Part shown: piece by piece, positions 42,160 to 50,563 of the stretch
Layout: the number at the start of each line of letters is the position of its first letter
Numbering within the stretch: the first letter of the stretch is position 1
Assembly (NCBI GenBank): GCA_020638905.1
Contig: JACKHP010000006.1
Location: 142,989 to 206,988 of the forward strand
Origin: Planctomycetota bacterium
Lineage (GTDB): Bacteria > Planctomycetota > B15-G4
DNA: 64,000 nucleotides
Direction of reading: 5' to 3'
The notes under the pieces: model-generated
The model's input: the letters and a program-made list of their open reading frames with translations, nothing else
Database searches by the model: none
Told to the model about the DNA's origin: nothing
Position numbers and translations under genes: made by a program

Positions 42160-44070
42160 TCAGCCGGCGCCGACCGCGTGGGTCGCCTCGACGCCCAGGG
42201 AGCGCAGGATGCGCTCGGCCAGGGCCGCCGGAGTCAGTCCCAGCTTCTCGAACAGGCGCGCCCGAGTGCCGTGCTCGACCCAGCGATCGGGGATGCCGAT
42301 CGGCAGCACCGGCGGCAGGGCCACGCCCTCGACCGCCAGCGCCTCGAGCACGGCCGAGCCGAAGCCGCCCGACAGCGCGTGCTCCTCGAGGGTCACGAGC
42401 AGCCGCACGCCCTCGAGCGACGCACGGATCGTGCCCGTGTCGACGGGCTTGGCGAAGCGCGCGTTGATCACCGAGGCCGAGACGCCCTCTTCGGACAGCA
42501 GGTCGGCCGCGGCCTCGGCCAACGGGACCATCGTGCCGTAGGCCACGAGCGACACGTCGTGCCCCTCGCGCAGCGTCACCGCGCGACCGAGTTCGATCGG
42601 CGGCACGGGGCCCTCGGCGGGCGGCGCCGCGTCACGCGGGTAGCGGATGGCGACGGTGCCCGGCAGCTCGACCGCGTAGGCCAGCATCGCACGCAGCTCG
42701 TCGGCGTCGGACGGAGCCATGAGCACCGTGTTCGGCATGGTGCGCAGGTACGCGATGTCGAACAGGCCGTGGTGGGTGCAGCCGTCGTCGACCAGGCCGG
42801 CGCGGTCCATGGCGAGCACGCACGAGGCGTCCTGGATGAGCAGCTCCTGGAAGACCTGGTCGTACGCGCGCTGCAGGAAGGTCGAGTAGATCGCGAGCAC
42901 CGGATGCAGGCCGCCCTTGGCCATGCCGCCGGCCAGCGCCACCGCGTGCTGCTCGCAGATGCCCACGTCGTGGAAGCGATCGGGCAGCGCCTCGGCCAGC
43001 ATGTGCAGCCCCGTGCCGTCGGGCATGGCCGCGGTGATGCCCACCACGCGCGCGTCGGAGCGCGCCAGCTCGACGAGCTTCTCGGCGAACACCTGCGTGT
43101 ACGGCGGACGCTTCGCCTTGGGCGCGCCCACCGGCGGATCGGCCTCGCCGTCGGCCTTGGGCGCCGGCGCCGGCTTCATGCCGTGCAGCTTCTGCGGATC
43201 GCTGGCGGCCAGCTCGCAGCCGGCACCCTTCTTCGTGAGCACGTGCAGCAACGCCAGCCCGCCGCGGTCGATCAGGTCGCGCAGGGTGTGCACGAGCCGC
43301 GGGATGTCGTGTCCGTCGTGCGGACCGAAGTAGTCGAAGCCGTACTCCTCGAAGACGTGGCCCGGGGTGAGCAGCGAGCGCACCATCGAGACCGATTCCT
43401 GCAGCGAGCGGTCGACCTTGTCGCCGATGAACGGGATGTGCCGGATGAGCTCGTGCATCTCGCGCTTGGCGCCGGTGTACAGCGGTCCGGTGCGCACGCG
43501 CGTGAAGTAACGCGCCAGCGATCCCACCGTCGGGCTGATGGACATCTCGTTGTCGTTGAGCACCACGACCAGGTCGACGCCCAGCTCCTTGGCGGCGTTC
43601 ATGGCCTCGAAGGCCACGCCGGCGCCGTAGCTCGCGTCGCCCACCACGGCCACCGTGCGGCGTCCGTTGCCCGCCAGCTTGTCGGCGCGCGCCAGGCCCA
43701 GCGCGAGCGAGATGGCCGTGCCCGCGTGCCCGGTGTGAAAGAGGTCGTACTCGCTCTCGTTCGGGTGCGGGAAGCCGCACAGGCCGTCGTCCTGGCGCAT
43801 GGTGCCCATGCGCGCCTTGCGTCCGGTGAGCATCTTGTGCGGGTAGCACTGGTGCCCGACGTCGAACACGAGCCGGTCTTTGCGGAAGTCGAAGACGTAG
43901 TGCAGGGCGACGGTGAGCTCGACGACTCCCAGGCCCGACCCGAGGTGGCCGCCGGTGCGGCTGATCGTCTCGATCAGGTCGCCGCGCATCTCACCCGCCA
44001 GCGTCTCGAGGTCTTCGAGCGGCAGGCGACGCAGGTCGTCGGGAGAGTCGATCTTCTCGAACAGCGCCAT
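42160..44070 (-). CDS. dxs: 1-deoxy-D-xylulose-5-phosphate synthase
   Basis: The 636-residue enzyme condenses pyruvate and glyceraldehyde 3-phosphate to DXP, the first step of the MEP isoprenoid pathway. It uses thiamine diphosphate: SRTGGHLGSGLGVVELT at the N-terminus, DVGHQCYPHK, and the ThDP motif GDASYGAGVAFEAMN with NDNEMS. The transketolase middle and C-terminal domains follow, including AMPDGTGL and IRYPRDAAPP. Length is normal. The start at 44070 is standard for the family; a TATCGT at 44113-44118 may be the -10. A polyprenyl synthase gene lies 300 nt upstream in the same direction, so precursor supply and chain elongation are close together. Confidence 0.95.
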   Translation of the reverse strand: MALFEKIDSPDDLRRLPLEDLETLAGEMRGDLIETISRTGGHLGSGLGVVELTVALHYVFDFRKDRLVFDVGHQCYPHKMLTGRKARMGTMRQDDGLCGFPHPNESEYDLFHTGHAGTAISLALGLARADKLAGNGRRTVAVVGDASYGAGVAFEAMNAAKELGVDLVVVLNDNEMSISPTVGSLARYFTRVRTGPLYTGAKREMHELIRHIPFIGDKVDRSLQESVSMVRSLLTPGHVFEEYGFDYFGPHDGHDIPRLVHTLRDLIDRGGLALLHVLTKKGAGCELAASDPQKLHGMKPAPAPKADGEADPPVGAPKAKRPPYTQVFAEKLVELARSDARVVGITAAMPDGTGLHMLAEALPDRFHDVGICEQHAVALAGGMAKGGLHPVLAIYSTFLQRAYDQVFQELLIQDASCVLAMDRAGLVDDGCTHHGLFDIAYLRTMPNTVLMAPSDADELRAMLAYAVELPGTVAIRYPRDAAPPAEGPVPPIELGRAVTLREGHDVSLVAYGTMVPLAEAAADLLSEEGVSASVINARFAKPVDTGTIRASLEGVRLLVTLEEHALSGGFGSAVLEALAVEGVALPPVLPIGIPDRWVEHGTRARLFEKLGLTPAALAERILRSLGVEATHAVGAG

Positions 44071-44236
44071 GGCGGGCTGGCCTCGAGGGGGCGGGCCGGG
44101 TACGGAGCCGCCACGATAACAGGAGCGGCTCGCGACCCGCGACTGTCGCCCGGCGACGGAGCGGCGCGGCCGGAGGCGAGGGGCCACGATCGGCCCGGGC
44201 CGGCACCGTCCGGAGCAGGGCCGGGCGCCGCGCAGG

Positions 44237-44359
44237 TCAGCGCGTGGCGACCAGCGACAGTCCCAGCTCGGGGTCGCCGGCCAGCCAGCGCGCGACGGCC
44301 TGTCCCACCCGCGGCTGGGCCGCCGGTGTCCAGTGCGTGCCGCGGTCCGGCGTCGTCAC
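44237..44359 (-). pseudogene. Remnant of an SGNH hydrolase C-terminus
   Basis: In frame after the polyprenyl synthase stop, 40 codons from a GTG (44359) to a TGA encode RGTHWTPAAQPRVGQAVARW and a short tail. This strongly resembles the DxxH end of SGNH/GDSL hydrolases, where the Asp and His are catalytic. The rest of such an enzyme is absent, so it is probably a decayed fragment left by a rearrangement. It might instead be a short independent peptide. Confidence 0.4.
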
Positions 44360-44371
44360 GCGGGCGCGCGC

Positions 44372-45265
44372 TCAGTTCCGGCGCGAGAGGATGCGCTCGC
44401 CGAGCTGGACGAGCAGGCCCTCGGCCGCGCCGCCGGCCACCAGCGGACGGGCGCGCGCGACGCAGGCCCGGGCGTCGTCCCAGGCCTGCTCGCGCCCCAC
44501 CGCCGCGGGCCAGGTCATCTTGCCGGCCTCGACGTCGCCGGCATCCTTGCCGAGCTGCTGCGCGTCGACCTCGAGGTCGAGCAGGTCGTCGACGATCTGG
44601 AACGCCAGGCCCAGCTCGCGTCCGGCGGCCTCGAGCCGCTCGGCCCGGGCGCGCTCGCCGCGTCCCGCGAGCACGCCGAGGCGCAGGGCCCCGGCCAGCA
44701 GCGCCGCGGTCTTGCCCAGGTGGATGCGTCGCACGCGCTCGACGTCCGGCCGCGCCGCTTCGCCGTCGAGGTCGAGCACCTGGCCGCCCACCATGCCGGC
44801 CCAGCCCGAGGCGCGCGCCAGGCAGACCACCATCTCTCCCACCGGGCACGCGTCCGGAGTGTGCTCGGCCAGCACCTCGAAGGCCTGGGTCAGCAGCGCG
44901 TCGCCGGCCAGCACGCCCATGGCCTCGCCGTGCAGCACGTGCACGCACGGCTTGCCTCGGCGCAACGTCGCGTCGTCCATGCAGGGCAGGTCGTCGTGGA
45001 CGAGCGAGTACGCGTGCACCATCTCGATCGCCACCGCCGCGCCCAGGGCGTCGTCGCTCTCGCCGTCGACGTCGAGGCAGCCCGCGAAGACGAGCGCCGG
45101 ACGCAGGCGCTTGCCGCCCGAGAGCGCGATGTGGCGCATGGCCCGTCCCAGCACGGCGATCGGATCGTCGCCCTCGGCCGGCGGCAGCCACGCGTCCAGC
45201 GCCGCGTCGACGCGCGCCGACGACTCGCCCAGGAAGGTGTCGAGGTCGGCGATCGCGTCGGTCAC
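44372..45265 (-). CDS. Polyprenyl (farnesyl/geranylgeranyl) diphosphate synthase
   Basis: The 297-residue enzyme adds isopentenyl diphosphate units to an allylic diphosphate. The first Asp-rich motif DDLPCMDDATLRRG and the second, DDLLDLEVD, are intact. SGGKRLRPALV binds the diphosphate. HDDLPCMDD has the two extra residues typical of bacterial short-chain (FPP/GGPP, IspA-like) synthases. The GTG start overlaps the stop of the upstream coiled-coil gene by 4 nt. It is the last gene of a coupled chain of four and lies upstream of dxs, which makes the isoprenoid role clear. The exact product length cannot be fixed from sequence. Confidence 0.92.
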   Translation of the reverse strand: MTDAIADLDTFLGESSARVDAALDAWLPPAEGDDPIAVLGRAMRHIALSGGKRLRPALVFAGCLDVDGESDDALGAAVAIEMVHAYSLVHDDLPCMDDATLRRGKPCVHVLHGEAMGVLAGDALLTQAFEVLAEHTPDACPVGEMVVCLARASGWAGMVGGQVLDLDGEAARPDVERVRRIHLGKTAALLAGALRLGVLAGRGERARAERLEAAGRELGLAFQIVDDLLDLEVDAQQLGKDAGDVEAGKMTWPAAVGREQAWDDARACVARARPLVAGGAAEGLLVQLGERILSRRN

Positions 45266-46542
45266 GGCAGGTCTCCCAGCAGCAGCGGGACGGCATCGAG
45301 CACGGCGCCCGGCAGCGGCAGGCGCACGTGTCCCTTGTAGAACGGTCGCTCGTCGCCGTTCTCGAGCACGCTGCCGTCCTCGAGCACCAGCGCGGGGCCG
45401 TCGGCGTCGAGGTGCGCCCGGGCCGCGCGCAGCGTGCGCAGCGGCTGGCCCTGCACGTCGTACTCGTCGACCACGACGTCGAGCAGCATCCCGCCCTCGA
45501 AGCCGCCCAGCTCGCGCAGCGCGTAGGGCTGCCCGACCAGCACGAGCGTCATCGCGTCCTCGACCTGGTCGAGCGGGACGAATCCCTTCGGCACCGCCAG
45601 GCCGACGGCCTTCCAGGCCGCCGCGTCCCAACGCGCGAGGGTCACCAGCTCGTCGCCCCCGGGACGCTGCTCCGTCGACGCGCGTCGCATGCGCAGCCGC
45701 ACCGCCCCCTTGTCGACCTCGAGTGACACGCGCTCGAAGACGCGCGCGTCCTGCACGTTGCCCATGAGGTCGACGTCGGCCAGCAGGACGTCGACCAGCG
45801 CGCCGCCCGAGAGGTGCGCCTCGAGCACGCGCACGGTGCGCACGCCGGCGCCCTCGAGCGCCGCGTTCGTGTCGACCACCAGCGGATCCGGCGTGCGCTC
45901 GGCGCTGCGCGAGACGCGCGGCGCCTCGACCGTCTTCGTCGCGGACACCTCGTCGATCGTGCCCATCACGTCGGCCAGGCGCGAGCGCGTCTCGAACAGC
46001 TCGGTGCGCAGGCGGACGAGCTCGGCGAACTGCTCGTTGCGTTCGCGCACCGCGGTGTCGAGCTTGGTGAGCATCTCGGGCGGCACCGCGGCATCGCCGT
46101 CGGCGATCGACGCCACGGCATCGTCGGCCGCCGCGCCGGAGGCCCGCCCGTCGTCGCCGGCCCGCGCCACGTCCCCGCCGGCGCGCGCTTCGCCGCGACC
46201 GTCGAGGACGGCCAGCCACGCGTCGGGCAGGTGCCGGACCAGGAACGGCGAGCCCAGCGCCGCGAGCACCACGAGCGCGAGCAGGACGCGCCCCCGTCGG
46301 CGCGCCGCCCGCAGCGCGCTCTCGAGCGCGACCTGCTTCTCGCGCAGGCGCTCGAGCTCGCCCGAGAGCCGCTCGACGCGCTCGCCCAGGATGCGTCCTC
46401 CCTCGAGACGCCGACCCAGCTCGAGCTGCGCGTCGCGCAGGCCGTCGAGGGCGCGGGCGTGGGCCAGCAGCGCCTCTCCGCCCTCGGCGGGCGAGGATCC
46501 GGCGGGACCGCCGGGCTGCGGAACGTCGCTCGGATCGCTCAC
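45262..46542 (-). CDS. Membrane-anchored coiled-coil protein of unknown function
   Basis: The 426-residue protein has an N-terminal coiled coil (about 25-80), one membrane segment (85-103), an Ala/Gly/Asp-rich linker, a second coiled coil (about 150-190, LDTAVRERNEQFAELVRLR) and a C-terminal beta-rich domain of about 220 residues. The coiled coil before the membrane faces the cytoplasm if the N-terminus stays inside. I recognise no family. The GTG start overlaps the DUF2062 gene's stop by 4 nt and its own stop overlaps the prenyl synthase start, so all are made together. Confidence 0.65.
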   Translation of the reverse strand: MSDPSDVPQPGGPAGSSPAEGGEALLAHARALDGLRDAQLELGRRLEGGRILGERVERLSGELERLREKQVALESALRAARRRGRVLLALVVLAALGSPFLVRHLPDAWLAVLDGRGEARAGGDVARAGDDGRASGAAADDAVASIADGDAAVPPEMLTKLDTAVRERNEQFAELVRLRTELFETRSRLADVMGTIDEVSATKTVEAPRVSRSAERTPDPLVVDTNAALEGAGVRTVRVLEAHLSGGALVDVLLADVDLMGNVQDARVFERVSLEVDKGAVRLRMRRASTEQRPGGDELVTLARWDAAAWKAVGLAVPKGFVPLDQVEDAMTLVLVGQPYALRELGGFEGGMLLDVVVDEYDVQGQPLRTLRAARAHLDADGPALVLEDGSVLENGDERPFYKGHVRLPLPGAVLDAVPLLLGDLP

Positions 46543-47165
46543 GGCTGTCGCTCCTGTTCGGGTTCGGGATGCGTCCCGGGCTGCGGCAACGGCAGGCCGT
46601 CACGTCCTCGAGGCGCGTCCTTCGGACGTCGCTCGAGGCCCTCTTCGACGATCTCCAGCTCGCCGGCTTCCAGGCCCGCCAGGAGTTTGCGCTCGAGCCG
46701 CCGCCGGGCCAGCCGCAGCAGGATGTGGTAGGTCGGGACGGCCGCCGCCGAGGCGATCACGAGCGAGCCGACCGTCATCGGCCAGAGCACCTCGCTGCCC
46801 AGCTTCGAGAGCGCCGCGAGGAGTCCCTCGGTGGGCACCATCTCGAAGGCGTCGCGCATCGAGCCGGCGACCGCCAGGTAGCTCTGGCCGGGCGTGCCGA
46901 GCAGCAGCGAGCCCAGCCAGTAGAAGGCGAAGTAGAGCGGGACGACCGTGATCGGGTTGCTGATCCAGACCATCGCGATCGCCACCGGGACGTTCGCGCG
47001 CAGCGGCACCGCGAGCCCCACCACGGCGGCCATCTGCACGCCCACCGTAGGGGTCAGCGCGACCCACATCCCCATCGCCCCGCCCCGCGCGATCGACTCG
47101 GGGCTGCCCTGGGCCTTGAGGATCGGGTCGACGAGCTTGGTGCGGAGCAGGGCCCCCAGCCTCAA
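46539..47165 (-). CDS. DUF2062 membrane protein
   Basis: The 208-residue protein has three to four membrane segments and the DUF2062 pattern: GSPESIARGGAMGMWVALTP near the start, then LRANVPVAIAMVWISNPIT and YFAFYWLGSLLLG. DUF2062 has no known function and is often seen near cell-envelope genes. The start is a TTG at 47165 that overlaps the previous TGA (TTGA), with GAGG 7 nt upstream; no ATG or GTG fits the family N-terminus. The C-terminal 45 residues are a charged, Pro-rich tail. Confidence 0.85.
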   Translation of the reverse strand: MRLGALLRTKLVDPILKAQGSPESIARGGAMGMWVALTPTVGVQMAAVVGLAVPLRANVPVAIAMVWISNPITVVPLYFAFYWLGSLLLGTPGQSYLAVAGSMRDAFEMVPTEGLLAALSKLGSEVLWPMTVGSLVIASAAAVPTYHILLRLARRRLERKLLAGLEAGELEIVEEGLERRPKDAPRGRDGLPLPQPGTHPEPEQERQP

Positions 47166-47986
47166 AAGGTGTCCTCGGAGCCGTGCTCGGCGAACCAGTC
47201 GCGCCACTCGGTCGGGTGGATGAACGTCTGCCGGGCGATCGAGGTCAGCGAGGCCGAGAAGGCGCCCTCGACGCGCACCAGGAAGTCGGCCTTGGCCTCC
47301 TCCTTGCCGCGGCTGCGCTTCTCTTCTTTCTCGGCGGCCTCGTGGTGCTCCATCCAGGCGTCGATGAGCAGCTTGGTGCAGCTGCGGCGGACGTCCTGCG
47401 AGGCCTCGGAGTAGTGGCCCAGCGCGCGCGCGGCCGACGCGACGACATCGGGGCTCTCGTCGGTGAGGTAGCCGCCGATGAGCGACACGAGGCCGTCGTC
47501 CTTGCGCTGGCCGAGCGCCTCGACCAGCAGCGCGCGCGCGTCCGACCAGTCCTTCACGTGCTTCTGCTTGAGCGCGTCGGTGAACAGCTTGGCGCCCGAG
47601 TCCTTGTCGAACAGCAGGCCGACGGCGAGCTGGTAGGCGGGCAGGAGCTTGCTCGCGCTGTCGAGGGTGCGGTCCTCCCAGTCGATCTCGCGCGCCGGAC
47701 GGGTGGAGAAGACCGCCGCCAGCGACTTGTCGAGCTTCTTGCGCGTCTTGTCGGAGACCTTGACGTAGACCGCGTCGATGTCGACCAGCGCCTCCTGCAT
47801 AGCGGCGTAGTCGTAGTGGTCGAGCGCGTCGTCGAGCTGGTCCATGGCCGAGTCGGCCAGCTCCTCGGGACCGTCGCCGCGCACCGCGACGGACGCCAGC
47901 GCGCGTCCTGCGCCCAGGAGCACGAGCAGCAGCGCGAGAGGCGTCAGCAGTCGACGGACGGCACCGGCGCGCAGCGCTCTCGACAT
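47162..47986 (-). CDS. Exported helical-repeat (HEAT-like) protein
   Basis: The 274-residue protein has a signal peptide (about 1-31, ending ALAS) and is otherwise helical. A stretch around 165-200 (DDGLVSLIGGYLTDESPDVV then ASAARALGHY) looks like a HEAT/PBS-lyase-type repeat. The function is unknown. The ATG has GGGAG 7 nt upstream, and a TACGAT at 48046-48051 on this strand is a likely -10, leaving a leader of about 50 nt. It is the first gene of the coupled chain running to the prenyl synthase; its TGA overlaps the TTG start of the DUF2062 gene. Confidence 0.7.
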   Translation of the reverse strand: MSRALRAGAVRRLLTPLALLLVLLGAGRALASVAVRGDGPEELADSAMDQLDDALDHYDYAAMQEALVDIDAVYVKVSDKTRKKLDKSLAAVFSTRPAREIDWEDRTLDSASKLLPAYQLAVGLLFDKDSGAKLFTDALKQKHVKDWSDARALLVEALGQRKDDGLVSLIGGYLTDESPDVVASAARALGHYSEASQDVRRSCTKLLIDAWMEHHEAAEKEEKRSRGKEEAKADFLVRVEGAFSASLTSIARQTFIHPTEWRDWFAEHGSEDTF

Positions 47987-48137
47987 GGTCTCGCTCCCGA
48001 TGGGATCGTCCCGGCCGCGTCGCACCGCGGACCGGACGGACGACCATCGTAGGGGCTCTCCCAGGACGCCGCAAACGGCGGCCGCGCGGCGCCCTCGCGC
48101 TGCGCGAGCCGCCTTCGGCACCCTGGTCCGCGGACGC

Positions 48138-49013
48138 TCAGCCGTCGCCGGCGCCGCAGACGGCGTCGATGCGCTGGCGCACGAGTCCGGCCAGTCTCCG
48201 GGACCACGGACGCTCGGCGGGCAGCGCGCGGCCGTCGAGCACGTCGATCGGCAGCACGCCCTTGCCCGACCCGGTCAGGATGGCCTCGCTCGCGGCCCTC
48301 AGCTCGGAGCGCGGCAGCGCCCGCTCCTCGGCCGGCAACCCGGCCCCGCGCGCCAGCTCGAGCACGAGTGCGCGGGTCACGCCCGGCAGGATCCCGGCGC
48401 TCTCGGGCGGCGTGACGAGCCGTCCGTCGAGCACGGCGAAGAACGAGGAGACGGTACCCTCGGTCACGCACCCGTCGGCGTCGACCATGAGATCGTCGAC
48501 GCGACCCTCGGCCTCGGCCTGCTCGCGCAGCAGGTAGTGCACGAGGTAGGCGGTCGACTTGACCCCGGCCAGCGGCGAGCGGCTGTCGTGGGCGAAGTCG
48601 AGCGTTCCCACGCGCACCACCGGCGGCGGGACGGGCAGCGCGCGCAGACGGGCGATCAGACGCGGGCCGTCGGGCAGCACGTCGCCGGGCGGGGGTCCGG
48701 CGGTGACGGTCAGCCGGCAGAGCGCGGCCCGCACCTGCTCGGCCTCGCACAGCGCGTGCACGCCCGCCGCCAGGCCGTCGAGTCCCGGCGGCGCGGACAA
48801 CCCGACGGCCGCCAGCGAGCGCACGAGGCGCGCCATGTGGCGCTCGAGCAGGAAGGCCACGCCGCGCTCGACGCGGAAGGTCTCGAACGCGCCCAGGCCG
48901 TACACGAGCGTGCGGTCGAAGGCCGAGACGCGCACCTCGGCCGCGGGCACGATCCGTCCGTCGCACCAGGCGAAGCGACCGCCGACCGGCGACGGCATCC
49001 CGGGCGGACTCAT
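48138..49013 (-). CDS. pabC: Class IV aminotransferase, probably 4-amino-4-deoxychorismate lyase
   Basis: The 291-residue PLP enzyme is a fold-type IV member. The cofactor lysine is in LAGVKSTAYL (about residue 150), and the signature EGTVSSFFAVLDG supplies the conserved Glu. Members include branched-chain aminotransferases, D-amino-acid transaminase and aminodeoxychorismate lyase. The lyase assignment rests on the neighbour: it starts 34 nt after pabB in the same direction, so the pair would make 4-aminobenzoate for folate. A class IV aminotransferase with another substrate is the alternative. Confidence 0.82.
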   Translation of the reverse strand: MSPPGMPSPVGGRFAWCDGRIVPAAEVRVSAFDRTLVYGLGAFETFRVERGVAFLLERHMARLVRSLAAVGLSAPPGLDGLAAGVHALCEAEQVRAALCRLTVTAGPPPGDVLPDGPRLIARLRALPVPPPVVRVGTLDFAHDSRSPLAGVKSTAYLVHYLLREQAEAEGRVDDLMVDADGCVTEGTVSSFFAVLDGRLVTPPESAGILPGVTRALVLELARGAGLPAEERALPRSELRAASEAILTGSGKGVLPIDVLDGRALPAERPWSRRLAGLVRQRIDAVCGAGDG

Positions 49014-49047
49014 GCCGGGGCTCCGACGCGGAGGGTCGCGGAGGCGG

Positions 49048-50484
49048 TCACGCGTGCGCTCCGAAGCGGCCCGACGCGACGACGTCGGACGGCGCGGGCA
49101 GGCCCAGCGCGGCGAACATCCCGCGCGCCTTGTGGAGCGTCTCCTCGTACTCGGCCGCGGGGTCGCTCTGCAGCGTGATGCCGCCGCCGACCGGCACGAG
49201 CCAGCGTCCGGCGACGCGCGTCGCGATGCGGATCAGCACCGAGAGGTCGAGGTCGCCGTCGGCGTCGAACCATCCCAGCGCACCGGTGTAGGCGTGGCGA
49301 CGCACCGGCTCGAGCGACTCGATCAGCGCGAGGGCCGAGATCTTGGGCGTGCCCGTGACGCTGGCCGGCGGGAAGGCCGCCTCGACGATGCGCGCCGACG
49401 AGGCGTCGGGCGCGACGCGCGCGCGCACGCCCGCCACGCGGTGGAACACCGTGGGCCACACGTCGGTCTCGAACGGGAGGTCGACCTGCACGCTGCCGAT
49501 CACGGCCGAGCGCCCGAGGTCGTTGCGCACGAGGTCGACGATCATCGCCAGCTCGGCGGTCTCCTTCGGCGAGGCCTCGAGCTCGGCGCGCAGGCGCGCA
49601 TCGTCGGCCGCGTCGCGTCCGCGCGGACGGGTGCCCTTGATCGGACGACTCAGCAGCCGCTCGCCGCGCCGACGCAGGAAGAGCTCGGGCGAGTTCGACA
49701 CGAGCGCGAACGACGGCGCGCGCAGCAGCGCCGCGAACGGCACGGGGTGCCGCGAGCGCAGCGCCGCGGCGAGGACGTCCGGCGTCGGCCCGCCGTCGAT
49801 CGCGAAGCGCTGGCTGAGGTTCACCTGGTAGACGTCGCCGTCGAGGATGCGCTCGCGCGCCGCGCGCACCGCGTCCACGTAGCCGTCGCGGTCGAACGAC
49901 GACGCGACCCGTCCGCAGCGCGCGGGGGACGCGTCGGGCGCGCGAACGTCGCGGGCGAGCTGCCCGACGCGCCGCGCGAAGTCGTCGGCCTCGGCGCGCG
50001 TGCCGCGTCCCACGACGAGACGGCGGCCGTCGGCGCGTCGCTCTGCGAGCACGAAGCGCTGCACCTGGGCCAGCAGATCGGGCACGGACGCGTCGCGCGG
50101 CACGCGCGCCGGCAGGCGTTCGAGCTGGCGTCCGAGGTCGTAGCCGAGCAGCGTCAGCACGCCGCCGCGGAAGGGCGGGAGCGCGTCGGCGTCGGCTCCG
50201 GCGGAGTCGCGCGCCTCGCCTCGCGCGCGTCCCGGGAAGTGCCGGTCGAGCAGCGCCTCGACGCGGCCGAGCGCACGGCGCGTGAAGTCCGGCTCGGGAT
50301 CGTCGCCCGTCTCGAGCTCGAGCACCTCGTCGGGATCGAACGCCAGCACGTCCCAGCGGGCGAAGGGCGAGTCGGCGCCGCCGCTCTCGAGCAGCAGCGG
50401 ACGCCGCCCGTCGGGCAGCGTCGCCGCGAGCGCCGCCAGCGGCGGTCCGGGCTGCAGCGGCAGGACGATCGGGGGCGCGGACAT
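49048..50484 (-). CDS. pabB: Aminodeoxychorismate synthase component I
   Basis: The 478-residue enzyme converts chorismate to 4-amino-4-deoxychorismate with ammonia from a glutaminase partner. The chorismate-binding domain has the lysine-bearing PIKGTRPRG that marks PabB and anthranilate synthase. SPELFLRR, ELAMIVDLVRNDLGR and FPPASVTGTPK are also present, as is GGGITLQSDPAAEYEET. A glutaminase subunit (pabA) is not nearby. The ATG at 50484 is preferred over the one 9 nt earlier because TACGAT (50492-50497) overlaps that earlier ATG and would start the transcript at about 50484, making the message leaderless. Confidence 0.92.
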   Translation of the reverse strand: MSAPPIVLPLQPGPPLAALAATLPDGRRPLLLESGGADSPFARWDVLAFDPDEVLELETGDDPEPDFTRRALGRVEALLDRHFPGRARGEARDSAGADADALPPFRGGVLTLLGYDLGRQLERLPARVPRDASVPDLLAQVQRFVLAERRADGRRLVVGRGTRAEADDFARRVGQLARDVRAPDASPARCGRVASSFDRDGYVDAVRAARERILDGDVYQVNLSQRFAIDGGPTPDVLAAALRSRHPVPFAALLRAPSFALVSNSPELFLRRRGERLLSRPIKGTRPRGRDAADDARLRAELEASPKETAELAMIVDLVRNDLGRSAVIGSVQVDLPFETDVWPTVFHRVAGVRARVAPDASSARIVEAAFPPASVTGTPKISALALIESLEPVRRHAYTGALGWFDADGDLDLSVLIRIATRVAGRWLVPVGGGITLQSDPAAEYEETLHKARGMFAALGLPAPSDVVASGRFGAHA

Positions 50485-50491
50485 GGCGTCC

Positions 50492-50497
50492 ATCGTA
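50492..50497 (-). promoter_or_regulatory. -10 element of pabB, implying a leaderless transcript
   Basis: TACGAT on the minus strand ends 7 nt before the ATG at 50484. The normal spacing from a -10 to the transcript start is 6-8 nt, so the message would begin at the start codon. No Shine-Dalgarno is present. Confidence 0.4.
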
Positions 50498-50563
50498 GCG
50501 ACGCGCGCGGCGCCGATCCCCGCCCTTCCATCCGACCCGTCGGGGGGTCAGCATCGGGACGCG

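Noticed and set aside
39006..42467. Long open frame antisense to the secreted 1076-residue protein
   Set aside because: Repetitive Arg/Val/His/Asp composition and no domain; it is the high-GC shadow of the minus-strand gene.
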